From NCBI RefSeq assembly GCF_040448675.1, contig NZ_CP159289.1, positions 1,798,001 to 1,862,000 on the forward strand: a DNA stretch of 64,000 nt, read 5' to 3'. This stretch comes from Dyadobacter sp. 676. GTDB taxonomy: Bacteria; Bacteroidota; Bacteroidia; Cytophagales; Spirosomataceae. The translations under genes were made by a program, and so were the position numbers. The notes below the pieces were generated by a model. That model saw only the letters and a program-made list of their open reading frames with translations. It had not been told where the DNA came from and did no database searches. Positions 55,573 through 64,000 of the stretch are shown here, piece by piece. Every line of letters starts with the position of its first letter. Position 1 is the stretch's first letter.

Positions 55573-56803
55573 TCAACGGACGGCCAACTCGGGAAGGACG
55601 CTAATCACCTCCCAATCGAGTTGGCCGTTCGCTTTGTTTACGGTCCAGGACTCTTCCATTACGCAGGTATCTTCGAGATCCCGGTATTCGGCAACCAGTT
55701 TCTCGCTTCGCAGCAACAGGCGCACGAAGCCATTATAACCCAGCGCCCTGCCTTTCAATTCCTTTCTCACGCGCGTATCGTAATAGTCGATTTTATACAG
55801 CTCGCCGGCATCCGGCGGCCTCACCTCCACCGGAAGCCCCCCCATGTCCGATGCAGCGGCCGTAAGCCTGCGGCCCCTTTCCATTTCGATCGAAGCGGTA
55901 GGCAACGAGGCGGTGGTCGTGCCCCCAGAACCAAATGACCGGCCTTTGCGCATCGCCCATCAGTTTCTGCAGTTGCTCGCCGGGCTTCACATATTCCTCC
56001 CGGAATGCCGACATATATGGATGATGGCTCAAAAACACAACGCCCCGCGTATCCCGGGGATCACCGAGCTTCGCCACGTCGCGTAGCCATGCCACCTGCT
56101 CCTTTCTCAAATGGCAGTCGGGCGGCGAAAGGATTTCCAAAAAGGGCCGCCCTACGGAAGTGTAACCCGTGTCGATGCCGATAACACGCCAGTAGTCGTT
56201 TTCAAGGCAGAAAAAACCGGCCTGCTGCGTTTTACGCACCTCGCCCACCTGCGCATACATCGCAGGAAGAAGGTGCCGGAAGAATGCATTGCCATTGGAA
56301 TACATCTCGTGGTTCCCCGACAACGCCAGACTCCCCGAGGCACCATAGTACCACGAAGCATAAGGGGCCGTAAAGTTCTCCTCGACCTCCCTGGGCGTCC
56401 CAACGAAATAGATATCGCCCATATGGACCGTATAATCCGGCACGTGGCGGGCCACGAGATTGGCAACGGCGTCGGATTCGGCCGTGTCGCTGGCCCAGTC
56501 GGAAAGCAATGCGATACTGATCTCCTCCCTTGCTGCAACCGACGACTGCAAGGGATAGATGCCGGTGTCGTCATTGCGGGGGTAAGCCCGGTAGGGATGC
56601 CTCGCGCCGAAGCGGCTTCGCAGGTAATGCCAGGCAAAGCCAATCAGGTTGGTTTTGAAAAATTCGGAAATGACATTGGTGACCGAAGATGTTTGCTGCA
56701 CACGTTTTTCGTACAATTCGAGCTGGGTTTTGGCATGGTTCTCAGCCTCGCTGTGACCGAGTCCGAGGTATTTCTGGGCACGTTCTTCGGAAGTTCCGGG
56801 CAT
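55573..56803 (-). CDS. Calcineurin-like metallophosphoesterase (frameshifted at 55837-55843)
   Basis: Removing one base from the seven-C run at 55837-55843 joins two frames into 409 residues. Metal-binding motifs are seen: ISIALLSDWASDTAES (D), YTVHMGDIYFVGTP (GDxY), LSGNHEMYSNG (GNHE), FLSHHPYMSAF (H) and FWGHDHRLVAY (GHDH). The first 90 residues are helical and charged, and precede the catalytic domain. It probably hydrolyses a phosphomonoester or diester. No signal peptide is seen, so it acts in the cytoplasm. As written, the last 70-90 residues are out of frame. Confidence 0.85.
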
Positions 56804-57015
56804 AATGGTGTGATTCGGTTGATGGCATCGATGTTAAATAAAACAATAAGCCCATTTAACCCCAACGATCACGCCAAATTTCTTATGGGCCGCACCGCAA
56901 TTTGTAACCGATTTATACATAATTGTTTCTTTAAAATTCTGCTACGGTGTTGACAATCGCGTTCCTTCCAGTTACCTTTCGCGAAAATATATCAACCACC
57001 AAACACAAAAATCGA

Positions 57016-57531
57016 ATGAAAAGGATTGCTATTATCTGTATGTTCTTACTGGCGGGCAAAGTTGCATCCGCCCAAACCACAGTTGCGAAGCAAATCGCGG
57101 AATGGGAACGCGCAAAGGCTTACACAAAAGAATACCTGGATGCGATGCCAGAAGATGGCTATGCATTAAAACCGACCCCTGAAATCAGATCGTTTGCAGA
57201 ACAGATGGATCACATCGGCGATGCCAACTACGCATTCGTTTCGGCTGCCACCGGCAAGAAGAAGCCTATGGACAGCTCGCTCGAAAAAATGGCCGACCAA
57301 TCGAAAGCCGCGGTAACCAAGGGCGTTCTCGACAGCTACGACTTCGTAATCGCTTCGCTGAAAGATATGACCGACGCGGATTTTGGAAAGGATGTAAAGG
57401 TATTCGGTATGGATATGAAGGCCGGTACCGCTTTTGAAAAGGCATTCGAACACCAGACCCACCACCGCGGCCAGACCACCGTGTACATCCGTATGAAAGG
57501 TGTGAAGCCTCCGCAGGAAAAACTGTTCTAG
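57016..57531 (+). CDS. Secreted DinB-family protein
   Basis: A 171-residue protein from ATG 57016 (MKRIAIICMFLLAGKVASAQ), which gives a signal peptide; the longer frame has none. The body is a DinB-like four-helix bundle: SFAEQMDHIGDANYAFVSA near the first helix, and the canonical metal-site HQTHHRGQTTVYIRMKG with His residues close to the C-terminus. DinB-type bundles bind metal and in some members cofactor thiols. A terminator follows. Confidence 0.85.
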   Translation: MKRIAIICMFLLAGKVASAQTTVAKQIAEWERAKAYTKEYLDAMPEDGYALKPTPEIRSFAEQMDHIGDANYAFVSAATGKKKPMDSSLEKMADQSKAAVTKGVLDSYDFVIASLKDMTDADFGKDVKVFGMDMKAGTAFEKAFEHQTHHRGQTTVYIRMKGVKPPQEKLF

Positions 57532-57539
57532 TTAAATCA

Positions 57540-57563
57540 AAAAGGGCTCCGGCCCTTTTTTTG
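57540..57563 (+). terminator. Intrinsic terminator after the DinB-family gene
   Basis: AAAGGGC and GCCCTTT pair over a TCCG loop, with further T following. It lies just after the DinB stop and before the end of the convergent glycosyltransferase, so it may serve both. Confidence 0.75.
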
Positions 57564-57566
57564 TAC

Positions 57567-58559
57567 TCAGCCCTGTCCCGATAACTTGCTTTTAAGATTA
57601 TAGAGGTTCAAAGCGAAAAAGCTATAAATCTTCATAACGAACGGTGGGATTATGAAGTCCCGGATCACCTCCTTTTTCCGCTCGGGCGACGGATCGGCCA
57701 TTGAAAGATATTTCACCGCGTATTTTACCCTGGGCCAATAAGTACTGCCGTACTCCTTCGAAAACAGCATTTTATAATAGTAAGTCGCAATGTTTTTGGT
57801 GAGCCGGTCGTGATATTTGTATTTCAATTCCTTGTCGATATTGGAATACATTTCGATACGGTTGAAAAGAAAATCCTTGCCGTAGTGGTTATCGGCGAAG
57901 CTCGCACCGCCGCGCTGCTTGCGGTAAACCGACATGACCTCGTCGATATAACCGATCGGTCCTCGGGTGGCAAGCATGATATTGCGCGGAATATCACCGC
58001 TGGTCGAACGATTGGTCCATTCCGGATCCGGGTTCCTGGCAAAGTCCGCGGTACGGAACATGAGACTCGACGTTGCGATAAAGCAAAGTTCGTCCTCACC
58101 AATCAGGTCATCGACCGTAAATTCCTTCTTTTTAATAGTGTTTACCAGATATGGCGGTGCCGCATTGTCATCGAAGATCACCCTGGCATTATGGAAACAG
58201 GCCGAATAATGCGGGTTGGCGTCCATCATTTCCACCTGCTTTTGAAGCTTGTCGGGCACAATCAGGTAATCATCCCCGTCGAATTGCGCGATATATTCGC
58301 CTCTGGCCGCTGCGAAGGTGGCTAATGCATTGAATTTCCCATTGAGGCCCATATTTTTCGGATGTAGCAGGAGCCTGATTTTGTCCGGGAAACGCTGCTG
58401 GTACTCAGTTAATATCGCTCTGGTATTATCTTTGGAAAAATCATCCCCCACAATGATCTCGAAATCAAATGTAGTTTGCTGCATCAGGATCGAATCCAGC
58501 ATTTTTGCTACAAATTTCTCGTGGTTGTAGGTGACTACACACACACTCACTTTTATCAT
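57567..58559 (-). CDS. Family 2 glycosyltransferase
   Basis: A 330-residue GT-A fold enzyme from ATG 58559 (MIKVSVCVVTYNHEKFVAKML). The nucleotide-sugar site is in EIIVGDDFSKDNTRAIL, and the DxD-like motif in GEYIAQFDGDDYLI, which binds the metal. The acceptor segment is rich in aromatic and basic residues, and the C-terminus has a hydrophobic stretch (FIIPPFVMKIYSFFALNLYNL) that may attach to the membrane. It probably adds a sugar to a surface polysaccharide or glycoprotein. No polysaccharide cluster lies beside it. Confidence 0.9.
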   Translation of the reverse strand: MIKVSVCVVTYNHEKFVAKMLDSILMQQTTFDFEIIVGDDFSKDNTRAILTEYQQRFPDKIRLLLHPKNMGLNGKFNALATFAAARGEYIAQFDGDDYLIVPDKLQKQVEMMDANPHYSACFHNARVIFDDNAAPPYLVNTIKKKEFTVDDLIGEDELCFIATSSLMFRTADFARNPDPEWTNRSTSGDIPRNIMLATRGPIGYIDEVMSVYRKQRGGASFADNHYGKDFLFNRIEMYSNIDKELKYKYHDRLTKNIATYYYKMLFSKEYGSTYWPRVKYAVKYLSMADPSPERKKEVIRDFIIPPFVMKIYSFFALNLYNLKSKLSGQG

Positions 58560-58760
58560 AGTCACTGTTTCATTGAATAAGCGGGAGTCGCCCGACACAA
58601 ATTTAGCTTAATTCTCTTCAAAATCTCAGTCCGGCTATTTTACGGTTCTGCGCACTTCGCCCCGACAAATAACCGCTTCGCCTTAAAATAAATTCGGCCG
58701 GAAATGAATCTGGCAATGCGATCGTTTAATTTTGGTACTGTTTCCATAACTCCCCGACGA

Positions 58761-59534
58761 ATGCTTGCTTCCCATACGACCGAAGAAAAACCGCTCTTGT
58801 TCCGTAAACCACGGATCTTCGATAAATATCCCGGATTGGTTACCGCCGAAAGTACCCGCCACGGTGGCGTAAGCACAGGCCATTATGCCTCGCTGAACCT
58901 CGGCGGTTCACAGGACACTCCTGAAAATATCATGCAAAACAATCTGATATTTTTCGGAGCATTGGGTATTCCTTTCGAAAACGTCGCCAAAGCGCATCAG
59001 GTGCACGGCACCGACGTTGTTACGGTCACCGAGCCGGGCCGTTTCGAGGATTTCGACGCGTTGGTAACCAACGTAAAAGGCATCCAGCTGGCAGTTACAG
59101 TAGCGGATTGCACGCCAATTCTTGTGCATGATCCCGCAACAGGCGCCGTGGCGGCTATTCATGCGGGATGGCGCGGCACCGTCGGCGGGATTGTCGGAAA
59201 GACCCTGGCCGCCATGACAGCCAACTATGGTACGAGAGCCGAAAATTGTGTCGGTTATGTCGGTACCTGCATCGACGAACGCAGTTTTGAAGTGGGCGAT
59301 GACGTTTCGCAACATTTCGCCCCAGCGTACAAGCGCTGGGATGAAAATGCCGGTAAATTTTTTGTCGACCTGAAAACATCGAACCGCGACCAGCTGATCC
59401 GCTGCGGTGTGAAACCCGAAAACATAGAGGTGTCCCCCTATTCGACGGTTATTCACAACCACGATTATTTTTCGCATCGCGCGGAAAAGGGGCTTACCGG
59501 GCGGCTGCTCGTAACCATCGGCCGGACGCGCTGA
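58761..59534 (+). CDS. pgeF: PgeF/YfiH-family purine nucleoside phosphorylase (laccase domain)
   Basis: A 257-residue protein. I chose ATG 58761 (MLASHTTEEKPLLFRKP); a start at 58704 is also possible, but a TAATTTTG box (58727-58734) lies between them. Metal-binding and catalytic signatures are KAHQVHGTDVVTV, VADCTPILVHDP and AIHAGWRGTVGGIV, which give the His-Cys-His set of the family. Members cleave purine nucleosides or edit peptidoglycan precursors in other bacteria. The gene is followed by a hairpin terminator. Confidence 0.9.
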   Translation: MLASHTTEEKPLLFRKPRIFDKYPGLVTAESTRHGGVSTGHYASLNLGGSQDTPENIMQNNLIFFGALGIPFENVAKAHQVHGTDVVTVTEPGRFEDFDALVTNVKGIQLAVTVADCTPILVHDPATGAVAAIHAGWRGTVGGIVGKTLAAMTANYGTRAENCVGYVGTCIDERSFEVGDDVSQHFAPAYKRWDENAGKFFVDLKTSNRDQLIRCGVKPENIEVSPYSTVIHNHDYFSHRAEKGLTGRLLVTIGRTR

Positions 59535-59540
59535 TACCAA

Positions 59541-59576
59541 AAATGCCCTGCACCGGGTAACCGGCACAGGGCATTT
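59541..59576. terminator. Bidirectional hairpin terminator
   Basis: AAATGCCCTG and CAGGGCATTT form a 10-bp perfect stem, with inner CCGG-CCGG pairing. It lies between convergent pgeF and the histone-like gene and can serve both directions. Confidence 0.8.
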
Positions 59577-59595
59577 GCATGCATTAAAGTCGCTT

Positions 59596-60054
59596 TTATG
59601 CCTTTTCAGGTGCAGGAACTGCCGCGGCTTCCGCTTTTGGCTCAGCCGGTTTTGCCACGGGTCGGGCCGGTGCGGCTTTCGGCGCTGCCGGTTTTGGGGC
59701 CGCGGCTTTGGCCGCCGGTTTCGGAGCGCTGGCTTCCTTGCCTACCGTAGGTTTTGTGGGAGCCGCTACCGGCGCTTTGGATGAAGCTTCCGCTACCAAT
59801 GCCGCTACCTTTGCCTTGTCCGCCTTCGGCTCTTTCACCTTTTTATCCTTTTTTGCCTTCTTCTCCGCGTTTTTTGCTTCTTTGGCTTTCTTCTTTTGCG
59901 TTTCTTTCTCAAACTTGGCCACTTTCTTGGCCAGCTTCGCAGCCGCTTTCTCGATCGATTTCTTTATTTTCTTCGAACCGGCAGTTACTGCTTCAATTTT
60001 TCCGGTAAGTGTTTCAGCAATCTCTGTCGATAACTTCTTGGTAGCGGATTTCAT
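59596..60054 (-). CDS. Lysine/alanine/proline-rich histone H1-like protein
   Basis: About 152 residues if started at 60054 (MKSATKKLSTEIAETL); a start at 60075 adds seven residues. The first half is a lysine-rich, probably helical segment with many K and A (KKIKKSIEKAAAKLAKKVAKF). The second half is a low-complexity Ala-Pro-Lys tail (AAAPKPAAPKAAP) typical of H1-like proteins. It probably binds DNA in the nucleoid, as such proteins do in other bacteria. Confidence 0.75.
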   Translation of the reverse strand: MKSATKKLSTEIAETLTGKIEAVTAGSKKIKKSIEKAAAKLAKKVAKFEKETQKKKAKEAKNAEKKAKKDKKVKEPKADKAKVAALVAEASSKAPVAAPTKPTVGKEASAPKPAAKAAAPKPAAPKAAPARPVAKPAEPKAEAAAVPAPEKA

Positions 60055-60191
60055 AAATCTGATATTAAAATTCATTAATGATACATGGAGCCCGGCCCCC
60101 TAAAGGAGGTGCAACGCGTCAAATTGTCATCAGACAATAACCTACAAATACCAATTATTAATTTAATAATAGCAAATTTTTCGTATTATAT

Positions 60192-60722
60192 TTATGTTAT
60201 CTTTTTCCGCACATAATCCCACAATACGATCCCGGCAGAAACCGACACATTGAAAGAATGTTTCGTTCCGAACTGCGGAATTTCTACACAACCATCAGAA
60301 GCCTCGATCGCCGCATTGTCCACGCCTTCCACCTCATTCCCAAATACGAATGCGTACGGAAACGCCGGATCGGGCTCAAAATGTTGGAGCAAAACACTTC
60401 CTTCTGCCTGTTCCACACACCAGACTTTATATCCCTGCGATTTCAAGCCGGCAACAGCCTCCGCCGCGCTGGGGCATTTCTCCCATTTCACCGACATTTC
60501 AGCTCCCAACGCGCTCCGGGTGATCTCGCGGTGCGGTGGCTGCTGGGTATAGCCACAAAGCATTATTTTCTCAGCTCTGAATGCATCCGCCGTCCGGAAA
60601 AACGACCCGATGTTATTCAGGCTGCGGATATTGTCCAGTACGATCACCAGCGGAAACTTGTCCGCCTCCCTGAATTCCTCGACCGTAAGCCGGTCCATTT
60701 CGTCTACGCTCAGCTTGCGCAT
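60192..60722 (-). CDS. TrmH/SpoU-family RNA 2'-O-methyltransferase
   Basis: A 176-residue enzyme from ATG 60722 (MRKLSVDEMDRLTVEEF); the upstream extension lies in a terminator hairpin. SPOUT knot motifs are LDNIRSLNNIGSFFRTADAF (motif 1), FPYAFVFGNEVEGVD (motif 2) and SFNVSVSAGIVLWDYV (motif 3). It methylates the ribose of a tRNA or rRNA nucleotide using S-adenosylmethionine; the target is not known. It is the downstream neighbour of the LuxR-type regulator, but a terminator separates them. Confidence 0.9.
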   Translation of the reverse strand: MRKLSVDEMDRLTVEEFREADKFPLVIVLDNIRSLNNIGSFFRTADAFRAEKIMLCGYTQQPPHREITRSALGAEMSVKWEKCPSAAEAVAGLKSQGYKVWCVEQAEGSVLLQHFEPDPAFPYAFVFGNEVEGVDNAAIEASDGCVEIPQFGTKHSFNVSVSAGIVLWDYVRKKIT

Positions 60723-60746
60723 GGATTTCACTTCATTGTTTTTTAT

Positions 60747-60784
60747 AAAAAAAGGTTTCTGCACCTGGTACAGAAACCTTTTTC
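60747..60784. terminator. Hairpin terminator between LuxR-type regulator and TrmH-family gene
   Basis: AAAGGTTTCTG and CAGAAACCTTT form an 11-bp perfect stem, with T-runs in both directions. On the minus strand it ends the regulator transcript before the methyltransferase gene. Confidence 0.82.
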
Positions 60785-60802
60785 AATATGGCAAGAAAAG
60801 CA

Positions 60803-61423
60803 TTACTTGATCTTCGTGATCAGCTCTACAATGTTCTTCACGCCCAGTTTTTCAAAAATCCGGGCTTTGTAAGTACTCACTGTCGAAAGCTGCAAGTTCA
60901 ATTTCTCTGCAATTTTTGCGGTACCTAATCCTTCCTTCAAAAGGTTCATCACGTCGGTCTCGCGGGGCGAAAGGCTCACGATCGGGTCCGGCATGTATTC
61001 TTTCGGGTTAATGAGGCGATTGATATTCATTTGTTGCATATCTTCGCTCATATACTTTTTGTTGTTCAGAACGCTCATAACGGCCGTTTTGAATTCTTCT
61101 TCGGGCGCATCTTTGGAGAGGTAGCCGTCCGCACCTGCCTGAAGGTACATCAAGCCGTACAACTGCTCGTCGTAGCTCGAAAACATGAGTATCCTGATAC
61201 CCGGCGATTTGGCACGAATGGTCTCGACCATTTTGGTAGTGTTACCGCCGGGGATATTAATGTCCAGGATCAGGAGGTCATAAGCCTTCGTCTCGAGTTC
61301 CTGAAGAATTTTGTCAAAATCGTCAACGTCCGAAATCGTCGAATCCGGAATTAGTGATTTGAGGAGGTGTTTGGTACCGATTCTTACCACAGCGTGGTCT
61401 TCGGCGATCAGTATGTGTTTCAT
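60803..61423 (-). CDS. NarL/LuxR-family response regulator
   Basis: A 206-residue regulator from ATG 61423 (MKHILIAEDHAVVRIGTKHLL). The receiver has acidic ED near residue 8, phospho-acceptor Asp in YDLLILDINIPGGNT, and Lys in DGYLSKDAPEEEF. The C-terminal LuxR helix-turn-helix reads VSLSPRETDVMNLLKEGLGTAKIAEKLNLQLSTVSTYKARIFEKL. No kinase lies beside it. A 14-bp palindrome upstream may be its operator. Confidence 0.93.
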   Translation of the reverse strand: MKHILIAEDHAVVRIGTKHLLKSLIPDSTISDVDDFDKILQELETKAYDLLILDINIPGGNTTKMVETIRAKSPGIRILMFSSYDEQLYGLMYLQAGADGYLSKDAPEEEFKTAVMSVLNNKKYMSEDMQQMNINRLINPKEYMPDPIVSLSPRETDVMNLLKEGLGTAKIAEKLNLQLSTVSTYKARIFEKLGVKNIVELITKIK

Positions 61424-61764
61424 GGATGGGTTGGGTCCAATGGATGTAAAAAATACTGGTGTCAAATTAATCCGGACAAACAATTTCCAGCTTTATGATT
61501 GCCCTTCTTTTGAATATCCTGATTACCAACCAGTACAATTTTGTACATTCAGATTGAACTGATTTGATGAATTAACAAAAATAGTAATCAGCATTGTATT
61601 AAACATAAAAAATATCAAATTAGTATATCAATATTTTATCAAATTCCTTGATCTGAGTACATATAACGCACATACTATAACTTTTGGGCCCGATCAGCAG
61701 TAATATTACACGCACTTCTCTTTGCTCCTGGACCGATAACGACAGCATCGTGGACGTATTTCCA
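61424..61764. other. 341-base AT-rich intergenic region
   Basis: Divergent promoter region between the LuxR-type regulator and the acyltransferase-like gene. It holds the GTACAATTTTGTAC palindrome (61533-61546) and an ATAACTTTTG sequence near 61677-61686 that resembles a -7 box. An open frame from a TTG codon at 61684 extends the downstream gene, but this seems an unlikely start. Confidence 0.45.
61533..61546. promoter_or_regulatory. 14-bp palindrome GTACAATTTTGTAC
   Basis: GTACAA and TTGTAC in perfect inverted repeat around TT. It lies 110 bases upstream of the LuxR-type regulator gene, in the spacer of two divergent genes. LuxR-type proteins often bind such short palindromes, so this may be an autoregulatory site. 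Confidence 0.35.
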
Positions 61765-62676
61765 ATGCCGGAAGCCCCCTTTCCCACGACCGTTCCGTGG
61801 CTGTTTTTCCGCCGGGAATATCTCCTGCTCAGGACTTCAGACCCAATTTATTCATTTATTCTTACATCCAAAGAGTCTGGTGGCATTTTGGCCGTATTTC
61901 ATTGTATGCCAGTCCACCACACCTGGATTTCGCTTCCCATCTCGCCGTTCGGAGGGGTGTTGCCTTCACCATTTTGCTGCGGGCGACAATTGACGTTCCT
62001 GCTTTCCTGTGTCCGTGAATGGGTAAGCGCCCGTGGCGGGCATTCATTGACCATCAAAACCGCCCCGTCATGTTACGACCCTGCCGTGCATCAACTTTGT
62101 CATCAAAGCTACCTCGCCGCCGGTTTTTTACCCAATCATACCTATTCTAATCATTATATTCCAATCGACAACAGACCTTTTGAGCAAATAATTGAGCCAT
62201 CGGAGAGACGGCGGTTATCAAAAGGCAAAAGGAGTGGCTTGCGGGTGAGCATGAAAACAGGTACTTGTGACATTTCGGCAACGCCGACGCTCTGTCGATC
62301 CTATGCGATGCAAGGCTACAAACTACCGGTCACTCCGGAGGGGATAGCACACATTGCCCGGTGTGCACCTGATAACTATCTCTCCCTGGTAACCTGGAAT
62401 CGAGAACAGCCAGTGGCCGCTGCATTGATGGTACGTGTAAGCGATACCGTGTTGTACCATTTTCTTTCGGGTTTCCTGCCCGAATTCGGTGCGCTCAGCC
62501 CGTCGCTTATGCTTTTTGAAGCGGCGTATCAATTTGGCAGGGATAACAGAGTTCAAATCCTGGATCTGGGCATTTCGCTCGACCATCTTGGTTACGAAAA
62601 ACCCGCCCTGGCTGGTTTTAAAAAACGTATTGGCGGTATCGGATGCGATAAAGTTACCTATGAAGTAAACTTTTGA
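61765..62676 (+). CDS. GNAT/FemAB-like acyltransferase of unknown substrate
   Basis: About 303 residues from ATG 61765 (MPEAPFPTTVPWLFFRREYLL); a longer frame begins at a TTG codon at 61684. The C-terminal half looks like the BioF2/FemAB-like GNAT domain: LSKGKRSGLRVSMKTGTCD, YLSLVTWNREQPVAAALMVRVSDTVLYHFLSGFLPEFGALSPSLMLFEAAYQFG, and ILDLGISLDHLGYEKPALAGFKKRIGG. Such proteins transfer acyl or aminoacyl groups to sugars or lipids. No partner gene is seen nearby, and I cannot define the function further. Confidence 0.72.
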   Translation: MPEAPFPTTVPWLFFRREYLLLRTSDPIYSFILTSKESGGILAVFHCMPVHHTWISLPISPFGGVLPSPFCCGRQLTFLLSCVREWVSARGGHSLTIKTAPSCYDPAVHQLCHQSYLAAGFLPNHTYSNHYIPIDNRPFEQIIEPSERRRLSKGKRSGLRVSMKTGTCDISATPTLCRSYAMQGYKLPVTPEGIAHIARCAPDNYLSLVTWNREQPVAAALMVRVSDTVLYHFLSGFLPEFGALSPSLMLFEAAYQFGRDNRVQILDLGISLDHLGYEKPALAGFKKRIGGIGCDKVTYEVNF

Positions 62677-62777
62677 TACTTTTTAACACCCACAGGGCAC
62701 CCTCCCTTCTTCAAGAGGGAAAAATTCCTGATCTTTCCTCTCTCATTCATATAGTCAAGGTTATCTTGTTTAAAACT

Positions 62778-64000
62778 ATGAACCTGATTCGCAGGGTTAC
62801 CATCCTATTCTCTATCATTTGCCTCAATTCCGCGACATACGCCCAGGCCGATCTCGAACGCGGCCTGATTGGTTGTTATCCTTTTTCGGGAAATGCCATG
62901 GATTACAGTCCGGTTGCAAATCATGGCCGCGTATCTGGCGCCAAACTGGCTACCGACCGCTTCGGCAATGCTAATTCGGCTTACGAATTTGACGGGTTCG
63001 ACGACATGATCGAAATAAGCCCCGATGGTTTGCAACTCAACAATTTCACCTATTCGCTGTGGGCTAATCCCAATGCGGCTCCCGCCCTCACGACCGCCAT
63101 GTTTCTGTTTTCTGTCGGAAGCGACTATGGCGATCAGCATATTCTTTTTGGAGACCATTATTCAAATGATCGTCATACCGGCTTCTCACACGGCTGTTAT
63201 CTGGGCGTTGCCGACAATATCCTTTGCTCGGGACCGTCGGTGGAACCCATCAAGCAATGGTATCATCTCGTATTGGTAAAAGACGACAATAATTACACTT
63301 TCTACGTCAACGGAAGGATGGTTTGCTCCAACAGCGCGAACGGAAAGACGGCGTTCTACGGAACGGGTACGGTGCGGGCCATGATTGGCGCCCGCAACAA
63401 TTACGGACAAGCCTCGAGTGCACGCATAGACGATATCCACCTTTATAACCGCCCATTGAATAAAGAAGAAATCGAAGCCTTATATAAAGGTCTGAACGTT
63501 CCGTCCGTCCCCTCAACAGGGCAGCTCGTCGTTGATAGGAGTCAAATATGTGGCGGCGAGAGTGTCTCTTTAAAAGTTGTTTCCGACAAACCGGGCTCCG
63601 TTTTCAGGTGGAAAGTAGATGATGTCGCGCAATCAGAATCCTCATCGGTACTGCTGCTAAAAACAGAAGAGCGAAAGTCCGGCTACCAGATAAAGGTAAA
63701 TGTAGCTGTCGCTTTCGACCCGACCTGCTTCACCCAACCATCCGCATTTGAACTGGATAAAACACTCGAAATCAGAAACTGTGTTAACCCTCCGGAGCAG
63801 ACATCCAGCCTCTGGGTACCGGATATTTTTACCCCCAACCAGGACGGCAAAAACGATACATGGAAAATTTACAATGCCGAAAGAATAGAAAAACTACGCA
63901 TTTATATTTTCAATCGGTGGGGTGAAGTGATTTATTATTCGCAGGGATACACAACAGAGTGGGACGGCAAGTATAGAAATGAACTTGTACCTTCCGGCAA
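62778..64000 (+). CDS. LamG-domain surface protein with CHU_C/T9SS sorting domain (partial)
   Basis: About 407 residues in the window, open to the right edge. A signal peptide (MNLIRRVTILFSIICLNSATYAQ) precedes a LamG/concanavalin-like domain (about 27-225): LIGCYPFSGNAMDYSPVANHG, FDGFDDMIEIS, WYHLVLVKDDNNYTFYVNGRMV and RIDDIHLYNRPLNKEEIEALY. An Ig-like linker follows with ICGGESVSLKV. The end carries the gliding-motility-associated CHU_C domain: WVPDIFTPNQDGKNDTWKI and IFNRWGEVIYYSQGYTTEWDGKY, which targets proteins to type IX secretion. It probably binds a glycan at the cell surface. Confidence 0.9.
   Translation, partial: MNLIRRVTILFSIICLNSATYAQADLERGLIGCYPFSGNAMDYSPVANHGRVSGAKLATDRFGNANSAYEFDGFDDMIEISPDGLQLNNFTYSLWANPNAAPALTTAMFLFSVGSDYGDQHILFGDHYSNDRHTGFSHGCYLGVADNILCSGPSVEPIKQWYHLVLVKDDNNYTFYVNGRMVCSNSANGKTAFYGTGTVRAMIGARNNYGQASSARIDDIHLYNRPLNKEEIEALYKGLNVPSVPSTGQLVVDRSQICGGESVSLKVVSDKPGSVFRWKVDDVAQSESSSVLLLKTEERKSGYQIKVNVAVAFDPTCFTQPSAFELDKTLEIRNCVNPPEQTSSLWVPDIFTPNQDGKNDTWKIYNAERIEKLRIYIFNRWGEVIYYSQGYTTEWDGKYRNELVPSG

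Overview
The window looks like a chromosomal segment of an aerobic, saprophytic member of the Bacteroidota, order Cytophagales, most like Dyadobacter or another Spirosomataceae. This is inference from protein character and gene content: arrays of roughly 800-residue MacB/FtsX permeases, SusC-like and siderophore TonB receptors, GH127 and GH92 glycosidases, a type IX secretion-style C-terminal domain, a NamZ (DUF1343) muramidase, and candidate TANNTTTG promoter boxes. GC content is moderate and even. I see no rRNA, tRNA, CRISPR array or prophage.

Layout. Positions 1-16.6 kb (minus strand) hold a large MacAB-type export locus: a HlyD adaptor, one ABC ATPase, a small secreted protein and six paralogous permeases (the last cut by the window edge), with a DUF433/DUF5615 toxin-antitoxin pair between permeases 4 and 5. 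A divergent NtrC-type sigma-54 activator (16.9-18.3 kb) faces the locus. Two tandem TGTCCG-N4-CGGACA palindromes lie in front of the adaptor, and a third copy lies in front of permease 5. Positions 18-25 kb carry a GH127 arabinofuranosidase, a LEA14-like protein, a DUF892 ferritin-like protein, a pyridoxamine-oxidase-like stress protein and a TonB receptor. Positions 25.3-28.5 kb are a thiamine salvage operon (thiM-thiE-thiD-tenA). Positions 28.7-36.5 kb hold a HAD phosphatase, an NtrY-like kinase that is the likely partner of the distant NtrC regulator, a lipoprotein, two amino-acid/ethanolamine permeases, a GDPD-like enzyme and a LytTR regulator.

Positions 36.9-46.6 kb are mostly housekeeping: NamZ, a radical SAM protein, an M42 peptidase, GreA with a terminator-bearing leader, Fmt, a decayed IS200-type transposase, FolA, an esterase and HslU. 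Positions 46.9-53.5 kb hold a GH92 enzyme with Gln in place of the usual catalytic Glu, a PQQ sugar dehydrogenase with a cytochrome c beside it, and a siderophore receptor. Positions 53.6-64 kb hold a gluconokinase-like kinase, a metallophosphatase, a DinB protein, a GT2 glycosyltransferase, PgeF, a histone H1-like protein, a TrmH-type methylase, a LuxR-type regulator, an acyltransferase-like protein and a LamG/CHU_C surface protein that runs off the end.

An important caveat: eleven otherwise intact genes, including fmt and folA, are each broken by one extra base in a homopolymer run (4-7 nt). Removing that base restores a full-length protein every time. This pattern is more likely sequencing or assembly error than pseudogenisation, so these genes are annotated as single loci with the frameshift position given. 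The decayed transposase is different: it has two non-homopolymer lesions and looks like real decay.
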